DNA of 64,000 bases from Shewanella putrefaciens (GCF_016406305.1 NZ_CP066369.1:762501-826500); one strand, 5' to 3'. Positions 35,221 through 45,817 are shown, numbered from the stretch's first letter. Translations and numbers: made by a program. Notes: generated by a model not told the origin, from the sequence alone.

Positions 35221-36672
35221 ATGAATAGTCGGTATTGGTTGCTAGCCTTGTGTCTGTTTTCACCTTTGAAGGCACATGCCGAGCACTTGGAGCCCACCTA
35301 TTTAAGGGGGACACAGGAAAGTGCCGAAACCAGTGAAATGGTTGTTCGCTATTGCGTTGATCCTGACTGGTTGCCCTACGAGGCCATTCGTGACGGCAAG
35401 CATGTGGGAATCTCCTCCGACTATATCCAATACATTCAATCCCACTCGCCATTAACATTCCGTTTAGTGATCACTAATTCCTGGAGCGAAACCTTGTCCT
35501 TCTTGAAGGATGGGCGTTGTGACTTGACTCCATTACTGAATAAAACCGCTTCGCGGGAGCAATATTTGCACTTTAGTCAGGTGTATTTCCGCTCTCCTAA
35601 TGTGCTGGTTTCGCTGAAAGAACAACCATTTTTGCAGGGGTTTGACAATATAGGTGGGCGTACTTTAGCTGTGCCTAAGGGATATCGATTGGCGGAATAT
35701 ATCCATCATTATTATCCCCAAGTTCGGACCATCACAGTGGATAGTGAACCTGAGGGGCTTGAGGCTGTGCTTGCTAAACGAGCGGATCTGTTTGTGGGGT
35801 CAATGTATTCCGTAAACGCCTATATCCAGCAAACGGGTTTTAATGACCTTAAAATTGCCGGTTGGGGTGGGCCTGAGGATGAATTACGCATAGGGGTCAG
35901 TTTAGGAAATGAGGCATTGTTGCCAATCATCAATCGAACCCTAGAGGCTATCGATGAACTGGAACGGATTGGGATTTATCGAAAATGGAATAATGTCACT
36001 ATTATCGATGAAACCAATTATTTACTGATTTATCAAATTATTGCCGCGACCTTGCTTATAATCTTTATCCTTGGTTCGCGTACTTACTTAATGAGTCGGT
36101 ATAACCATAGATTAACCGATAAGAACCAACAGCTAGAAAGATTGCATCAGCAACTTGAGGAGAAGAATACCGAGCTGGAGTTTTTATCGACCCACGATCC
36201 CCTGACCAAGCTTTACAACCGACATTACTTCAATCGACATTTTATGGATGATCATCGGGTATCTGAGCAGGTGGATCCCGGAATGTGCCTAGTGATGGTG
36301 GATATCGACTATTTTAAAGAAATTAATGACACCAACGGGCATACCATAGGCGATAAAATTCTTATCGAACTCTCAGTGCTGTTGCAACGCTGTGTGCGTG
36401 ATAGCGATGTGGTCGCGCGTTGGGGCGGGGAGGAGTTTGTGATCCTTTGCCATCAATCTTCTATCCCCTTGGTGCAATCATTATGTCAAAGGATTGCAGG
36501 GACGATAAGGGAACATGAATTTAGTGATGGCGTACGTTTAACCTGCAGTTTTGGCATAGCAAAGCTGGTGGAAAATGAGCCGATGCAATCCTGTTTCGAG
36601 CGAGCCGACAGGGCGTTATACCAAGCTAAAGTGCAAGGCAGAGACCGAGTTTTTGTCGACGAAGTGCCCTAA
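35221..36672 (+). CDS. Diguanylate cyclase with periplasmic PBPb sensor domain
   Basis: A 483-residue membrane protein. It has a signal peptide (YWLLALCLFSPLKAHAEH), a periplasmic family-3 binding-protein domain (about residues 40-265, with CVDPDWLPYEAIRDGKHVG and GRCDLTPLLNKTASREQYL), one membrane helix near 275-295 (YQIIAATLLIIFILGS), a short coiled coil, and a GGDEF domain with GGEEF at 402-406. An RDSD product-inhibition site lies five residues before GGEEF. It would make c-di-GMP in response to a periplasmic ligand, probably an amino acid-like compound. ATG 35221 is chosen because the signal peptide starts there; the frame opens earlier at 35146. The RBS is weak. Confidence 0.92.
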   Translation: MNSRYWLLALCLFSPLKAHAEHLEPTYLRGTQESAETSEMVVRYCVDPDWLPYEAIRDGKHVGISSDYIQYIQSHSPLTFRLVITNSWSETLSFLKDGRCDLTPLLNKTASREQYLHFSQVYFRSPNVLVSLKEQPFLQGFDNIGGRTLAVPKGYRLAEYIHHYYPQVRTITVDSEPEGLEAVLAKRADLFVGSMYSVNAYIQQTGFNDLKIAGWGGPEDELRIGVSLGNEALLPIINRTLEAIDELERIGIYRKWNNVTIIDETNYLLIYQIIAATLLIIFILGSRTYLMSRYNHRLTDKNQQLERLHQQLEEKNTELEFLSTHDPLTKLYNRHYFNRHFMDDHRVSEQVDPGMCLVMVDIDYFKEINDTNGHTIGDKILIELSVLLQRCVRDSDVVARWGGEEFVILCHQSSIPLVQSLCQRIAGTIREHEFSDGVRLTCSFGIAKLVENEPMQSCFERADRALYQAKVQGRDRVFVDEVP

Positions 36673-37169
36673 GTTCTGAAAATTTAACGGCAATCTGTGC
36701 TTTATACCCAAACAAGCTTGAAACTCGTATCTTCAGGTTGCTTGGGTATCGCATCGACATTGGCCATTTTAATTAAGTGAACCCGCATTTATCCGATTAA
36801 TTGACCCGAGTTTAATGTTAATTGGTTATCGTTGTCGTAGCGGGTAGAGGGCATTGGCAGTTGTTTTAGTGCACCCGTAGGCGATAAAAGATGGGAAAAA
36901 CGTCAATATCATTTGAAATCCACTATTTTCTAAGGTTTTTATCAATTGTTTGAAATTTAAGCTAAAGTATTTTACTTGGTTGTTTTTATATGTTTTTCTT
37001 CGAATATTTTTCAATTTTACCGCCACTTTATTGTGAAAAAGTGCAAGAGCCATTTGCGCAGAGCTAGGTTCCAATTTACAATATGCGCCTAAAATAATCT
37101 GATGTGCGGTGTGTCGGTTGTTTGTCGCATACTCCGTCTACTTCTTAAACTAATCATTAAAGTTGAATC
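36673..37169. other. Intergenic region upstream of EF-G
   Basis: It contains an inverted repeat (ATACCCAAACAAGC near 36704 and GCTTGGGTAT near 36740) of a kind common between genes in Shewanella and Vibrio, from memory. The rest is AT-rich, with no credible gene and no visible regulatory RNA. The EF-G promoter must be here; I could not fix it. Confidence 0.45.
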
Positions 37170-39263
37170 ATGACCGAATTATCCAAATACAGAAACATTG
37201 GTATCTTCGCTCACGTTGACGCGGGTAAAACCACGACCACCGAGCGTATCCTCAAGCTAACCGGTAAAATCCATAAGTTAGGTGAAGTTCACGATGGTGA
37301 ATCAACAACAGACTTCATGGTTCAGGAAGCTGAGCGTGGTATTACCATTCAGTCTGCTGCCGTAAGTTGCTTCTGGAAAGATCACCGTTTCAACGTTATT
37401 GACACCCCTGGGCACGTTGACTTCACAGTTGAAGTTTACCGTTCTCTGAAGGTGCTTGACGGTGGTATCGGCGTATTCTGTGGTTCTGGTGGTGTTGAGC
37501 CTCAGTCAGAAACTAACTGGCGCTATGCTAACGAATCTGAAGTTGCTCGTATCATCTTCGTAAACAAGTTAGACCGTATGGGTGCTGACTTCCTACGCGT
37601 TGTTAAGCAAACTAAAGACGTTTTAGCGGCTAACCCATTGGTTATGGTTCTGCCAATCGGTATCGAAGACGAATTTACCGGTGTTGTTGACCTGTTAACT
37701 CGTAAAGCTTACGTGTGGGATGATTCTGGTTTACCAGAAAACTACACAGTAACAGACGTTCCAGCTGACATGGTTGATCAAGTTGAAGAATACCGTGAAA
37801 TGCTGATCGAATCTGCCGTTGAGCAAGATGATGCTCTGATGGAAGCTTACATGGAAGGCGAAGAGCCATCTATTGAAGACCTGAAGCGTTGTATCCGTGC
37901 GGGTACTCGTACTATGGCATTCTTCCCAACATACTGTGGTTCTGCGTTCAAGAACAAAGGTATGCAACTGGTTCTGGACGCTGTTGTTGATTACTTACCA
38001 GCGCCAAACGAAGTTGATCCACAGCCTTTAACTGACGAAGAAGGTAACGAAACTGGCGAACACGCTATCGTTTCTGCCGATGAGCCATTAAAAGCGTTAG
38101 CGTTCAAGATCATGGACGACCGTTTCGGTGCCCTGACCTTCGTACGTGTTTATTCTGGCCGTTTGAAGAAAGGCGATACCATTCTTAACAGTGCAACTGG
38201 TAAGACTGAACGTATCGGCCGTATGTGCGAAATGCACGCAAACGACCGTATCGAAATTGAATCAGCTGAAGCTGGTGACATTATCGCTATCGTGGGCATG
38301 AAGAACGTGCAAACTGGTCACACTCTGTGTGATGTTAAGCACCCATGTACCTTAGAAGCCATGGTGTTCCCTGAGCCAGTAATCTCTATCGCTGTTGCGC
38401 CAAAAGATAAAGGCGGTAGCGAGAAGATGGCTATCGCTATCGGTAAGATGATCGCTGAAGATCCATCTTTCCGCGTAGAAACCGACGAAGATTCTGGTGA
38501 AACCATCCTTAAAGGTATGGGTGAACTTCACTTAGATATTAAAGTAGACATCCTGAAGCGTACTTACGGTGTTGAGCTGATCGTAGGTGAGCCACAAGTG
38601 GCCTACCGTGAAACTATCACTCAAATGGTTGAAGACCAATACACCCACAAGAAACAATCTGGTGGTTCTGGTCAATTCGGTAAGATTGAATACATCATCC
38701 GTCCTGGTGAGCCAAACTCTGGTTTCGTATTCAAATCTTCAGTTGTGGGTGGTAGCGTTCCTAAGGAATTCTGGCCTGCAGTTGAGAAAGGTTTCGCGAG
38801 CATGATGAACACTGGTACTATCGCTGGCTTCCCAGTGTTAGACGTAGAGTTCGAATTAACTGACGGTGCATACCACGCAGTTGACTCATCAGCTATCGCG
38901 TTCGAAATCGCTGCTAAAGCGGCATTCCGTCAGTCTATCGCTAAAGCTAAGCCACAACTTCTTGAGCCAATCATGAAAGTTGACGTGTTCAGCCCAGAAG
39001 ACAACGTGGGTGACGTGATCGGTGACTTAAACCGTCGTCGCGGTATGATCAAAGACCAAATCGCGGGTGTGACTGGTGTTCGTATTAAGGCTGACGTACC
39101 GTTATCAGAAATGTTCGGTTACATCGGTTCACTACGTACAATGACTTCTGGTCGTGGTCAGTTCTCTATGGAGTTCTCACACTACACGCCATGTCCAAAC
39201 AGCGTATCTGAAAAAGTAGTTGAGCAAGTTAAAGAGCGTAAAGCTGCTGAAGCTAAGAAGTAA
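37170..39263 (+). CDS. fusA: Translation elongation factor G (separately located copy)
   Basis: A full-length 697-residue EF-G. The GTPase domain has AHVDAGKTT (14-22), switch [21 protein letters not shown] and NKLDRMGAD. Domains II-V follow with GMGELHLDI and RRRGMIKDQ. It translocates the ribosome or recycles it. It is not next to rpsL, rpsG or tuf, where the standard fusA lies, so it is probably the second EF-G of Shewanella (called fusB in some annotations). The codon use is strongly biased toward highly expressed codons, with repeated CGT, GGT and GAA, suggesting abundant expression. It has no strong Shine-Dalgarno before ATG 37170. Confidence 0.95.
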   Translation: MTELSKYRNIGIFAHVDAGKTTTTERILKLTGKIHKLGEVHDGESTTDFMVQEAERGITIQSAAVSCFWKDHRFNVIDTPGHVDFTVEVYRSLKVLDGGIGVFCGSGGVEPQSETNWRYANESEVARIIFVNKLDRMGADFLRVVKQTKDVLAANPLVMVLPIGIEDEFTGVVDLLTRKAYVWDDSGLPENYTVTDVPADMVDQVEEYREMLIESAVEQDDALMEAYMEGEEPSIEDLKRCIRAGTRTMAFFPTYCGSAFKNKGMQLVLDAVVDYLPAPNEVDPQPLTDEEGNETGEHAIVSADEPLKALAFKIMDDRFGALTFVRVYSGRLKKGDTILNSATGKTERIGRMCEMHANDRIEIESAEAGDIIAIVGMKNVQTGHTLCDVKHPCTLEAMVFPEPVISIAVAPKDKGGSEKMAIAIGKMIAEDPSFRVETDEDSGETILKGMGELHLDIKVDILKRTYGVELIVGEPQVAYRETITQMVEDQYTHKKQSGGSGQFGKIEYIIRPGEPNSGFVFKSSVVGGSVPKEFWPAVEKGFASMMNTGTIAGFPVLDVEFELTDGAYHAVDSSAIAFEIAAKAAFRQSIAKAKPQLLEPIMKVDVFSPEDNVGDVIGDLNRRRGMIKDQIAGVTGVRIKADVPLSEMFGYIGSLRTMTSGRGQFSMEFSHYTPCPNSVSEKVVEQVKERKAAEAKK

Positions 39264-39286
39264 TTCTTAACTCAACACCAATAGAG

Positions 39287-39323
39287 ACCGCTGCTAAGCC
39301 CTAGGCTAGCAGCGGTTTTTTTA
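39287..39323 (+). terminator. Terminator after EF-G
   Basis: ACCGCTGCTA (39287-39296) pairs with TAGCAGCGGT (39306-39315), followed by a run of T's. It is 24 bp past the stop codon. Confidence 0.9.
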
Positions 39324-39339
39324 TGGGCGATACAATCTG

Positions 39340-39382
39340 GTAGACGGTAGACGGTAGACGGTAGACGGTAGACGGTAGACGG
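39340..39382. repeat. Heptanucleotide tandem repeat, six copies
   Basis: Six perfect head-to-tail copies of GTAGACG lie between the EF-G terminator and the convergent lysR stop codon at 39386. The unit length is not a multiple of three, and the array ends about 4 bp from the lysR stop. Confidence 0.95.
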
Positions 39383-39385
39383 ATT

Positions 39386-40273
39386 CTAGGATTCGGTCTT
39401 TTGTTTACTTAATTCCAGCAAGGCATTGGCCGCGGGAGTTAAGGGTAAACTCTGGCGCCAAATCAGCGCTAAGTCCCAGGTCATTGCAGGTTGCATTGGT
39501 TTGAAGACGAGTTTACTGGTGCTCAATCTATGGCATATAGGCTCAGGTAGAATCGCGACGCCCATGTCGGCTTCGACCATAGCCGCAAGAAAGTCCCATT
39601 GGCCGCTACGGAACGCGATATTCAATTGTACTCCCGCCTTGCGACTCAGCCGATTGATTAACTTAGCGAGGGAGAAGTCTTCGTTATAGAGAATAAAAGG
39701 ATAGGGCTCAAAATCCTGCCATTTGATCTGGGGCTTATCGGCCAAGGGATGCCCTTCTGGCACGCAGGCGAGTAAAGGATACTTAGTGAGGGGTTGATTC
39801 ACCAGTTCGACTTCATGGGTGGTTGGCAGCGCGGTAAAGGCGATATCTAAGCTGTTATTCAGCAGCGCCTGCTCACAACCAAAGCCGCCGTATTCATACA
39901 TTTGCAGTTCGATGCCCGGGTAGCGCTTACGGAAGCTGGTAAGTAGACCGATAATCAGGCTGCTCATCATAGGGCATACGCCTAATCTTAATCTGCCGGT
40001 TTTAAGACCACTCAGGTTACTCATATCCTCTTGCAATCTATGCCATTGGCCCAATATTTCCCGGGCGCTGTGCTCAAATATCTGGCCCGCTTGGGTGAGT
40101 TCAACCTTTTGATTATTCCGAATAAGTAACGTCTCCCCTAGGCTCTCCTCCAGCCTTTGGATGATCTTGCTCAGCGTCGGCTGAGTGATAAAACATTTTT
40201 GGGCAGCGCGGGTGAAGTTTTCTGTCTCCACTAGGGTCAGAAAACACTGCAAGGTCTTGATTGGAATATTCAT
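39386..40273 (-). CDS. LysR-type transcriptional regulator
   Basis: 295 residues: winged helix-turn-helix at the N-terminus (FTRAAQKCFITQPTLSKIIQ, residues 20-39) and a LysR substrate-binding domain (GRLRLGVCPMMSSLIIGLL, then PLLACVPEGHPLADKP). It runs divergently from a 50-aa ORF starting 93 bp away, and its gene lies between EF-G and the nap operon. The effector and targets are unknown. The stop codon directly abuts the heptanucleotide repeat, so changes in the repeat would not alter the protein. Confidence 0.92.
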   Translation of the reverse strand: MNIPIKTLQCFLTLVETENFTRAAQKCFITQPTLSKIIQRLEESLGETLLIRNNQKVELTQAGQIFEHSAREILGQWHRLQEDMSNLSGLKTGRLRLGVCPMMSSLIIGLLTSFRKRYPGIELQMYEYGGFGCEQALLNNSLDIAFTALPTTHEVELVNQPLTKYPLLACVPEGHPLADKPQIKWQDFEPYPFILYNEDFSLAKLINRLSRKAGVQLNIAFRSGQWDFLAAMVEADMGVAILPEPICHRLSTSKLVFKPMQPAMTWDLALIWRQSLPLTPAANALLELSKQKTES

Positions 40274-40366
40274 GCTTTAATGGAATCCATTGTATGGCGT
40301 TAATTCATTTTACTGATGATGGCCTAAGTATTACTTTGAGCTTGTTAACAAAACAGGGGAATACCG

Positions 40367-40519
40367 ATGAAATCAAGTTCAAGTCTATGGGTAGGTGCTT
40401 TGTGGCAGGCGGCTATGCCAGTTGCAAAGGAAGTGCAAAAAGCTAAAGCGGCGCAAGCGACACAAACGGCTCCAGCGGGTGGTTTGCACAAAGCAAAACA
40501 ACAAGTAAACCCAGCCTAG
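40367..40519 (+). CDS. Predicted 50-residue small protein
   Basis: ATG 40367 has AGGGGA 6-7 nt upstream, one of the better ribosome sites in the region, and opens a 50-codon frame. The product starts MKSSSSLWVGALWQAAMPVA, a possibly amphipathic stretch, then is rich in Lys, Ala and Gln, ending KQQVNPA. The TAG stop lies inside a perfect terminator palindrome. It is divergent from lysR, 93 bp apart, so it may be that regulator's target. I do not recognise a family. Evidence is the ribosome site, frame and terminator only. Confidence 0.6.
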   Translation: MKSSSSLWVGALWQAAMPVAKEVQKAKAAQATQTAPAGGLHKAKQQVNPA

Positions 40520-40528
40520 GCTGGGTTT
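40507..40528. terminator. Terminator palindrome overlapping the stop of the small ORF
   Basis: A perfect 22-bp palindrome: AAACCCAGCCT with AGGCTGGGTTT. The small ORF's TAG (40517-40519) is at the centre. The T-run is short (three T's, then CTACTTTT), so its strength is uncertain. Confidence 0.75.
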
Positions 40529-40688
40529 CTACTTTTAAGCCTTCTTCGATTCCTACGCGCTTTTTCCTATCTCATTTTCGCTTCCTGACTCTCACATTTT
40601 CCGGCACTTTATGCCCAAATGCGGCTATTTCTTTAATGCTCATTTTGCAATGCTTATTGTTCAAGGGGCAGTTACAAATACTGAGAAA

Positions 40689-40718
40689 GTAAAAAGCCAC
40701 TGGGTGAGCAGTGGCTTT
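40689..40718 (-). terminator. Terminator of the nap operon
   Basis: On the minus strand, AAAGCCACTG (40718-40709) pairs with CAGTGGCTTT (40702-40693), followed by T's. It sits just past the napB stop at 40738. Confidence 0.85.
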
Positions 40719-40737
40719 GCGGGCAGGGGAGTAGAGT

Positions 40738-41169
40738 TTATTGGTTTGAGAATTTATTCTCGACTAAGGGCGTCTTGTTTTCCGCCTGTGCTACGTGGCA
40801 CTGGGTACAGAAATAGTTATGACCCTTAACTGTGCCTTTATCATCAAGCACATGGGATTGAGCCACAGGAGTTGCCTTCATGCGTTTGGCTTTATCCCAA
40901 CTATGGCAAGTTAAGCAGCCATTTTTATCTAAGGTGATTTTGTAATCGTCCTTATGGGGGATAAGCGGCGGTTGATCGCTAAAGCTACGCGCTAACGCGG
41001 TTCCACGACTTGGATACACTGGCATAGCATCGGCCGGGCGGATATCGGTTACCGCGCTATCGCCCGCGAGGGACTTGATATTAACGGGCGCTGGATGAGT
41101 GTCCGTTTGCTGGCCTGAGCAGCCGCCGATGGCTAATACAATCGCAGCTAAGGTGAGTATTTTTTTCAT
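40738..41169 (-). CDS. napB: Diheme cytochrome subunit NapB of periplasmic nitrate reductase
   Basis: A 143-residue c-type cytochrome with two heme-binding motifs, CLTCH and CTQCH, plus distal His residues (QPPLIPHKDDY, QSHVLDDKGTVKGH). It passes electrons to NapA. The leader ([21 protein letters not shown]) has a lipobox-like GGC, so the protein may be anchored as a lipoprotein instead of soluble; this is unusual for NapB. It is the last gene of napDAGHB; its ATG overlaps the napH stop by 4 nt (ATGA). Confidence 0.95.
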   Translation of the reverse strand: MKKILTLAAIVLAIGGCSGQQTDTHPAPVNIKSLAGDSAVTDIRPADAMPVYPSRGTALARSFSDQPPLIPHKDDYKITLDKNGCLTCHSWDKAKRMKATPVAQSHVLDDKGTVKGHNYFCTQCHVAQAENKTPLVENKFSNQ

Positions 41170-42170
41170 TGGTCATTCTCCGCCTTGGGGGCAATGTGTT
41201 GACGAATTAGTGAAGAGGTAGATGGCGACTGACTATCGGTCGAGTCACCTGGATTAAGTTGAGCCTTAGCGTCAGTAAAGCGTGTTTGATAGCGAAATAC
41301 GCGTTTAGCGCAGACATCGATACAACGTCCGCATTGGGTGCAATCAGGGCTTAGGATGATGGGATTCGCCCCCTTGAGTGCTGGTTTTAGCACTTGTCTT
41401 TCGGGGCAAACCGCAAAACAGTCCATGCAGTTGTCACAGGCACTGGCCTTGCTGGCGACGATCTTAATGGGGCTCCATTTGCCGACTAAGCCAAATAAGG
41501 CTCCCGTTGGGCACAGGTGACCACACCAAGCGCGCTCGGCGATAAACAGATCCAGCAGAAAAATTGCTACTAAGATCCATAAACCACTGAGGCTGCCAAA
41601 TAGCACGGCGCGATAGACTAAGGGCACGGGATTAATCCATTCCCAAATTAAGCTGCCCGTGAGCAGGGGCAATAACAGCACGAGCGCCAGCAGGTAGTAA
41701 CGTAAATTGCGCGGTAACTCGCTGGTGCGAGGAAGCTTGAGTTTACGTCTGAGCCAGCTTGCCATGTCGGTGACGAGATTGACGGGACACACCCAACTGC
41801 AGAACACACGGCCACCGGCTAGGGCATAAAACGCTGTCACTAGGCCCGCGCCGATTAATAGACTGAGTTCTGGAATATGTCCTGTTAACAGCAATTGCAA
41901 GCTCACTAGCGGATCGGCCAAGGGAATCGTATCGAGCAGTAAGCTGGCCGATAAATTGCCTTTAAATAGCCAAATCCCCAGTAGCGGCCCCAGTGCAAAT
42001 AAGCCTAACAGTCCTAGTTGCACAGTGCGGCGTAGCAGCAAATATTTGTGTGCACCAAACCAGCCGAGTTCAGCAATGGCTGCGGCATGCTCACCTTGTA
42101 TGTGGGCTTTGGCTTTTGAGTTCACTGTCTTATTACTCATCGGCTTATTGCTTATCGGCTTATTGCTCAT
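41166..42170 (-). CDS. napH: NapH, membrane iron-sulfur quinol oxidase subunit
   Basis: A 334-residue membrane ferredoxin with four helices, cysteine pairs in CSWVCPV and CGHLCPTGA, and two C-terminal 4Fe-4S motifs ([12 protein letters not shown] and [11 protein letters not shown]). With NapG it takes electrons from quinol toward NapAB. The start overlaps the napG stop (ATGA). The N-terminus is a triple 5-residue repeat ([15 protein letters not shown]) encoded by three 15-bp direct repeats at 42126-42170. A start at the second Met is also possible. Confidence 0.95.
   Translation of the reverse strand: MSNKPISNKPMSNKTVNSKAKAHIQGEHAAAIAELGWFGAHKYLLLRRTVQLGLLGLFALGPLLGIWLFKGNLSASLLLDTIPLADPLVSLQLLLTGHIPELSLLIGAGLVTAFYALAGGRVFCSWVCPVNLVTDMASWLRRKLKLPRTSELPRNLRYYLLALVLLLPLLTGSLIWEWINPVPLVYRAVLFGSLSGLWILVAIFLLDLFIAERAWCGHLCPTGALFGLVGKWSPIKIVASKASACDNCMDCFAVCPERQVLKPALKGANPIILSPDCTQCGRCIDVCAKRVFRYQTRFTDAKAQLNPGDSTDSQSPSTSSLIRQHIAPKAENDQ
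42126..42170 (-). repeat. 15-bp in-frame triple repeat at the start of napH
   Basis: Three consecutive 15-bp units, ATGAGCAATAAGCCG and close variants, encode SNKP repeats. As the unit is five codons, copy-number change would lengthen or shorten the protein without a frameshift. Confidence 0.9.
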
Positions 42171-42901
42171 AACATCAGCCCCTTATTCAACATCTCTAAG
42201 GTGGTTTCCTCGGTGTTGATATAAGTGTCATGCGCCGCTGCTTTACCGAGCGCCAGTGCGGTCGGCAATACCTTAATTGCGGCGGTATCGAGCACGCAGG
42301 CGTGCTCGCATTTACCACAACCTGTGCAGGTATCGCTGTTGACTGTGGGTAAAAACATGGCGTGGTGATCGCTCTGGCTGTTGCGCTGGCGCTCTAAGGT
42401 AATGGCATCATCGATTAACGGACACACCCGGTAACAGACATCACAGCGTAATCCCTTAAAGTTAAGACAGTTTTTTTCATCGATCAGTACCGCAACGCCC
42501 ATTTTTGCATCGTTAATGTGTTCAAGCTGAGGATTAAGCGCACCCGATGGGCAGGCTTTTATGCAGGGAATATCCTCACACATTTCACAGGGAATGCGCC
42601 TTGCGGTAAAAAACGGCGTGCCAGTGGCGGCGCCATCGAACCAACGTGCCAGCGATAGCGTGTCGTAGGGGCAAGCCTCAACACATAAACCGCAGCGCAC
42701 ACAGGCCGAGATAAAATCGCTTTCTTCAAGGGCGCCCGGCGGTCTGCAAGCTTGGGAGGCGAGCTGGCCTTGGCTTTTTGCCGTTGCCGTTAAACCTAAC
42801 CCCACGAGCCCCATTACACAGCCAGCCTTAGCCGTCGTTGCCAAAAACTGGCGACGGTTGACTTGTTTGGCTGTGAATGCACTCTTAGCTTGCTGACTCA
42901 C
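42167..42901 (-). CDS. napG: NapG, periplasmic ferredoxin-type subunit
   Basis: 244 residues with a Tat leader ([14 protein letters not shown]) and four cysteine clusters for 4Fe-4S centres ([36 protein letters not shown] and [11 protein letters not shown]). It relays electrons from NapH to NapB/NapA on the periplasmic side. The frame opens at TTG 42934, but GTG 42901 has AAGGAG 6 nt upstream and is the likely start, giving MSQQAKSAF. It follows napA by about 50 bp. Confidence 0.95.
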   Translation of the reverse strand: MSQQAKSAFTAKQVNRRQFLATTAKAGCVMGLVGLGLTATAKSQGQLASQACRPPGALEESDFISACVRCGLCVEACPYDTLSLARWFDGAATGTPFFTARRIPCEMCEDIPCIKACPSGALNPQLEHINDAKMGVAVLIDEKNCLNFKGLRCDVCYRVCPLIDDAITLERQRNSQSDHHAMFLPTVNSDTCTGCGKCEHACVLDTAAIKVLPTALALGKAAAHDTYINTEETTLEMLNKGLML

Positions 42902-42952
42902 CTTAGACTCCTTAATTGCTATCAAATAACGCAAACGCTATCAAATGAGGGC

Positions 42953-45433
42953 TTAGGCCTTCATCACTTTTACGGGGCACTTCTTGTAGTCAGTTTCTTT
43001 TGACAGTGGATCGGTAGCATCCAGAATCAACTTGTTGACTAACTGACGCGCATCGAAGAAGGGCATAAACACCACGCCGCGTGGTGGTTTGTTACGGCCT
43101 TTAGTTTCGACCCGAGTTTTGACTTCACCACGGGGTGAGGCGACGATCACTTCATCACCCCGTTGTACACCACGGGCCTTGGCATCCTCTGGATGCATAA
43201 AGATTTGTGCATCGGGATAGGCGCGGTAAAGCTCAGGTACTCGGGCGGTCATCGAACCTGTATGCCAGTGTTCGAGCACGCGGCCAGTAGACATCCACAG
43301 ATCGTATTCCGCATTAGGCTCTTCCGCCGCAGGCTCGTAGGGCAGGGCGAAAATCACCGCTTTGCCATCGGGTTTGCCGTAGAACTTAAAGCCTTCGCCA
43401 GCTTTAACATAGGGATCGCTACCTTCAACGAAACGGCGCAGGGTTTCTGTGCCATTGACCACAGGCCAGCGTAGGCCGCGGGTTTCGTGGTAACGGTCAA
43501 AGTCGGCTAAATCATGGCCATGGCCGCGACCGAAGGCGGCATACTCTTCGAAGATGCCTTTTTGTAGATAGAAGCCAAAGTGTGCGCTTTCATCGTTTAA
43601 GTCGCCCTTGCAATCGGTAGTCGGGAACCTGTTGATGACGCCGTTAGCAAACAGCACTTCATAGAGGGTCTTGTCAGCGAATTCGGGCTGTTTGGCGATA
43701 AGCTCAGCGGGCCACACTTCTGACACTTTAAAGCGTTTTGAAAACTCGACTAATTGCCACAGATCCGACTTAGCACCTTCAGGCGCTTTAACCTGTTGAT
43801 GCCACATATGGGTGCGGCGCTCGGCGTTACCGTAGGCACCTTCTTTCTCTACCCACATAGCCGTTGGCAGAATTAAATCAGCCGCCATGGCGGTGACCGT
43901 TGGGTAAGGATCGGATACCACGATAAAGTTTTCAGGGTTACGGAAGCCTGGGTAAATTTCATCGTTGATATTCGGGCCGGCTTGCATGTTATTGGTACAC
44001 ATAGTCCAGTAACAGTTTAGCTTACCGTCTTTTAGCATGCGGCTTTGCAGCACGGCATGGAAGCCAGGTTTAGGTGGAATCGTGCCTTCTGGAACCTGCC
44101 ACATTTTTTCAGTGATGGCGCGGTGTTTATCGTTGGTCACTTCCATATCCGCGGGTAAGCGGTGGGCGAAGGTGCCGACTTCACGGGCTGTACCACAGGC
44201 TGAAGGTTGGCCTGTCAGTGAGAACGGGCTATTACCCGGTGTGGCGATTTTGCCTGTGAGTAAGTGGATGTTGTAGAGCATGTTGTTTGCCCACACGCCA
44301 CGTACGTGCTGGTTGATACCCATGGTCCATAGACTCATGATCTTCACCTTAGGATCGGCATAGGCCTTGGCTAAGGTTTCTAATTTTTCAGGCTCTACAC
44401 CACTCATCTTCGCCGCATATTCCAGCGTATAGGTGCTGACAAACTTAGCGTATTCTTCGAAGCTGATAGGGCTGGATTTACCATTGCCAGGGTTTTTGGC
44501 TTTCTTCTCTAATGGATGATCTGGACGCAGACCATAGCCGATATCATCCACACCTAGGGCAAACTTAGTGTGTTTAGTTACAAAGTCGGTATTTACGGAT
44601 TTGTTTTGGATGATGTAGTTGGCGATATAGTTGAGGATCACTAAGTCAGATTGTGGGCGGAACACCATAGGGTTGTCCGCTAAATCGAAGCTACGGTTTT
44701 CGAAGGTGGAAAGCACGTGTACGCGGCAGTCTTTGTGGCTTAAGCGGCGGTCGGATAAGCGTGCCCACAGGATAGGGTGCATCTCGGCCATGTTGGCGCC
44801 CCAGAGCACAAAGTGATCGGCGGCTTCTAAGTCATCGTAACAGCCCATAGGCTCATCGATACCAAAGGTGCGCATAAAGCCACCCACGGCCGATGCCATA
44901 CAATGGCGGGCGTTAGGGTCGATATTGTTGGTTAAGAATCCGGCCTTATGCAATTTAGAGGCGGCATAACCTTCCCAGATAGTCCACTGGCCTGAGCCGA
45001 ACATACCGATAGAAGTGGGGCCCTTGGTGGCTATGCTGTGTTTCCATTTAGCGGCCATGGTATCGAAGGCGACATCCCAACTGACGGGCGTAAATTCACC
45101 TTCTTTATGGTATTTGCCGTCTTTCATCCGCAGCAGCGGTGTGGTTAATCTGTCCTTGCCATACATGATTTTTGACAGGAAGTAACCTTTAATACAGTTT
45201 AACCCACGGTTAACTGGGCTTTCAGGATCGCCTTTAGTGGCAACCACTTTACCCGCTTTGGTACCGACTAATACGCTACAACCCACACCGCAAAAACGGC
45301 AGGGCGCTTTATCCCACTTGATATTATCTGACTCGGCGGCTTCAACCATTTTCACGGGAAGCGTTACGCCAACGGCCGTCGCAGCGGCAACCGCTGCGTT
45401 AGCCTTGAGAAACTCGCGGCGGCTAATGCTCAT
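42953..45433 (-). CDS. napA: NapA, catalytic subunit of periplasmic nitrate reductase
   Basis: An 826-residue molybdopterin enzyme that reduces nitrate to nitrite in the periplasm. The Tat signal is [13 protein letters not shown]. The 4Fe-4S motif is CRFCGVGC (45-52) with a fourth Cys in GLNCIKGYF. Mo-bis-MGD binding regions include ARHCMASAV (Cys ligand to Mo) and [16 protein letters not shown]. The C-terminal domain ends in [13 protein letters not shown]. It overlaps napD by 4 nt. The operon lacks napC, so electrons must come through NapGH or a separate quinol dehydrogenase such as CymA, known in Shewanella. Confidence 0.98.
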   Translation of the reverse strand: MSISRREFLKANAAVAAATAVGVTLPVKMVEAAESDNIKWDKAPCRFCGVGCSVLVGTKAGKVVATKGDPESPVNRGLNCIKGYFLSKIMYGKDRLTTPLLRMKDGKYHKEGEFTPVSWDVAFDTMAAKWKHSIATKGPTSIGMFGSGQWTIWEGYAASKLHKAGFLTNNIDPNARHCMASAVGGFMRTFGIDEPMGCYDDLEAADHFVLWGANMAEMHPILWARLSDRRLSHKDCRVHVLSTFENRSFDLADNPMVFRPQSDLVILNYIANYIIQNKSVNTDFVTKHTKFALGVDDIGYGLRPDHPLEKKAKNPGNGKSSPISFEEYAKFVSTYTLEYAAKMSGVEPEKLETLAKAYADPKVKIMSLWTMGINQHVRGVWANNMLYNIHLLTGKIATPGNSPFSLTGQPSACGTAREVGTFAHRLPADMEVTNDKHRAITEKMWQVPEGTIPPKPGFHAVLQSRMLKDGKLNCYWTMCTNNMQAGPNINDEIYPGFRNPENFIVVSDPYPTVTAMAADLILPTAMWVEKEGAYGNAERRTHMWHQQVKAPEGAKSDLWQLVEFSKRFKVSEVWPAELIAKQPEFADKTLYEVLFANGVINRFPTTDCKGDLNDESAHFGFYLQKGIFEEYAAFGRGHGHDLADFDRYHETRGLRWPVVNGTETLRRFVEGSDPYVKAGEGFKFYGKPDGKAVIFALPYEPAAEEPNAEYDLWMSTGRVLEHWHTGSMTARVPELYRAYPDAQIFMHPEDAKARGVQRGDEVIVASPRGEVKTRVETKGRNKPPRGVVFMPFFDARQLVNKLILDATDPLSKETDYKKCPVKVMKA

Positions 45434-45714
45434 AGTGTTTCCTCACTCTCTTTTTCTAACAGTTCTTGTTCTAGGGGTTCTACTTGGTGGTAAATCAAAC
45501 TGGCGGATAACACGCTGGACAGGGCATTGATGGCTTCAACGTTGTCGAGAATGGCTTTTTGGCTATCCCCTTCGAGGGTGACAACCAATTTACCTTCGGG
45601 TGTCACGGCATGAATATCGCAGCCTGATAACCCCGCAATATTGGCTTCAACCTGTTGCAAAGCATTGGGGGCTGCATGTACCACAAGGCTGGTGACATGG
45701 TATTCCTGACTCAT
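45430..45714 (-). CDS. napD: NapD, maturation chaperone for NapA
   Basis: A 94-residue cytoplasmic chaperone that binds the NapA Tat signal and delays export until the cofactor is in place. The NapD fold motif is [21 protein letters not shown], with [11 protein letters not shown] further on. It is the first gene of napDAGHB, and the next start (ATGA) overlaps its stop. This order matches the second, napC-free nap cluster (nap-beta) of Shewanella. Confidence 0.95.
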   Translation of the reverse strand: MSQEYHVTSLVVHAAPNALQQVEANIAGLSGCDIHAVTPEGKLVVTLEGDSQKAILDNVEAINALSSVLSASLIYHQVEPLEQELLEKESEETL

Positions 45715-45817
45715 AGCGGATGACCTTTAAGTGGTATTCACTCATTTACTGGAGATAAAAAACGGCGTAGCTGAGTGTTGATACTAGCGAGTCTAGACCT
45801 GATAAAAATTGTGGGTA

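Noticed and set aside
39340..39382. Short repeats as a CRISPR array
   Set aside because: Units are 7 bp with no spacers. The 14-, 15-, 17- and 56-bp arrays also lack spacers, and no cas genes are present.
40367..40519. Small ORF as a NapE-type nap subunit
   Set aside because: It is on the opposite strand from nap, lacks a clear membrane helix and shows no NapE pattern.
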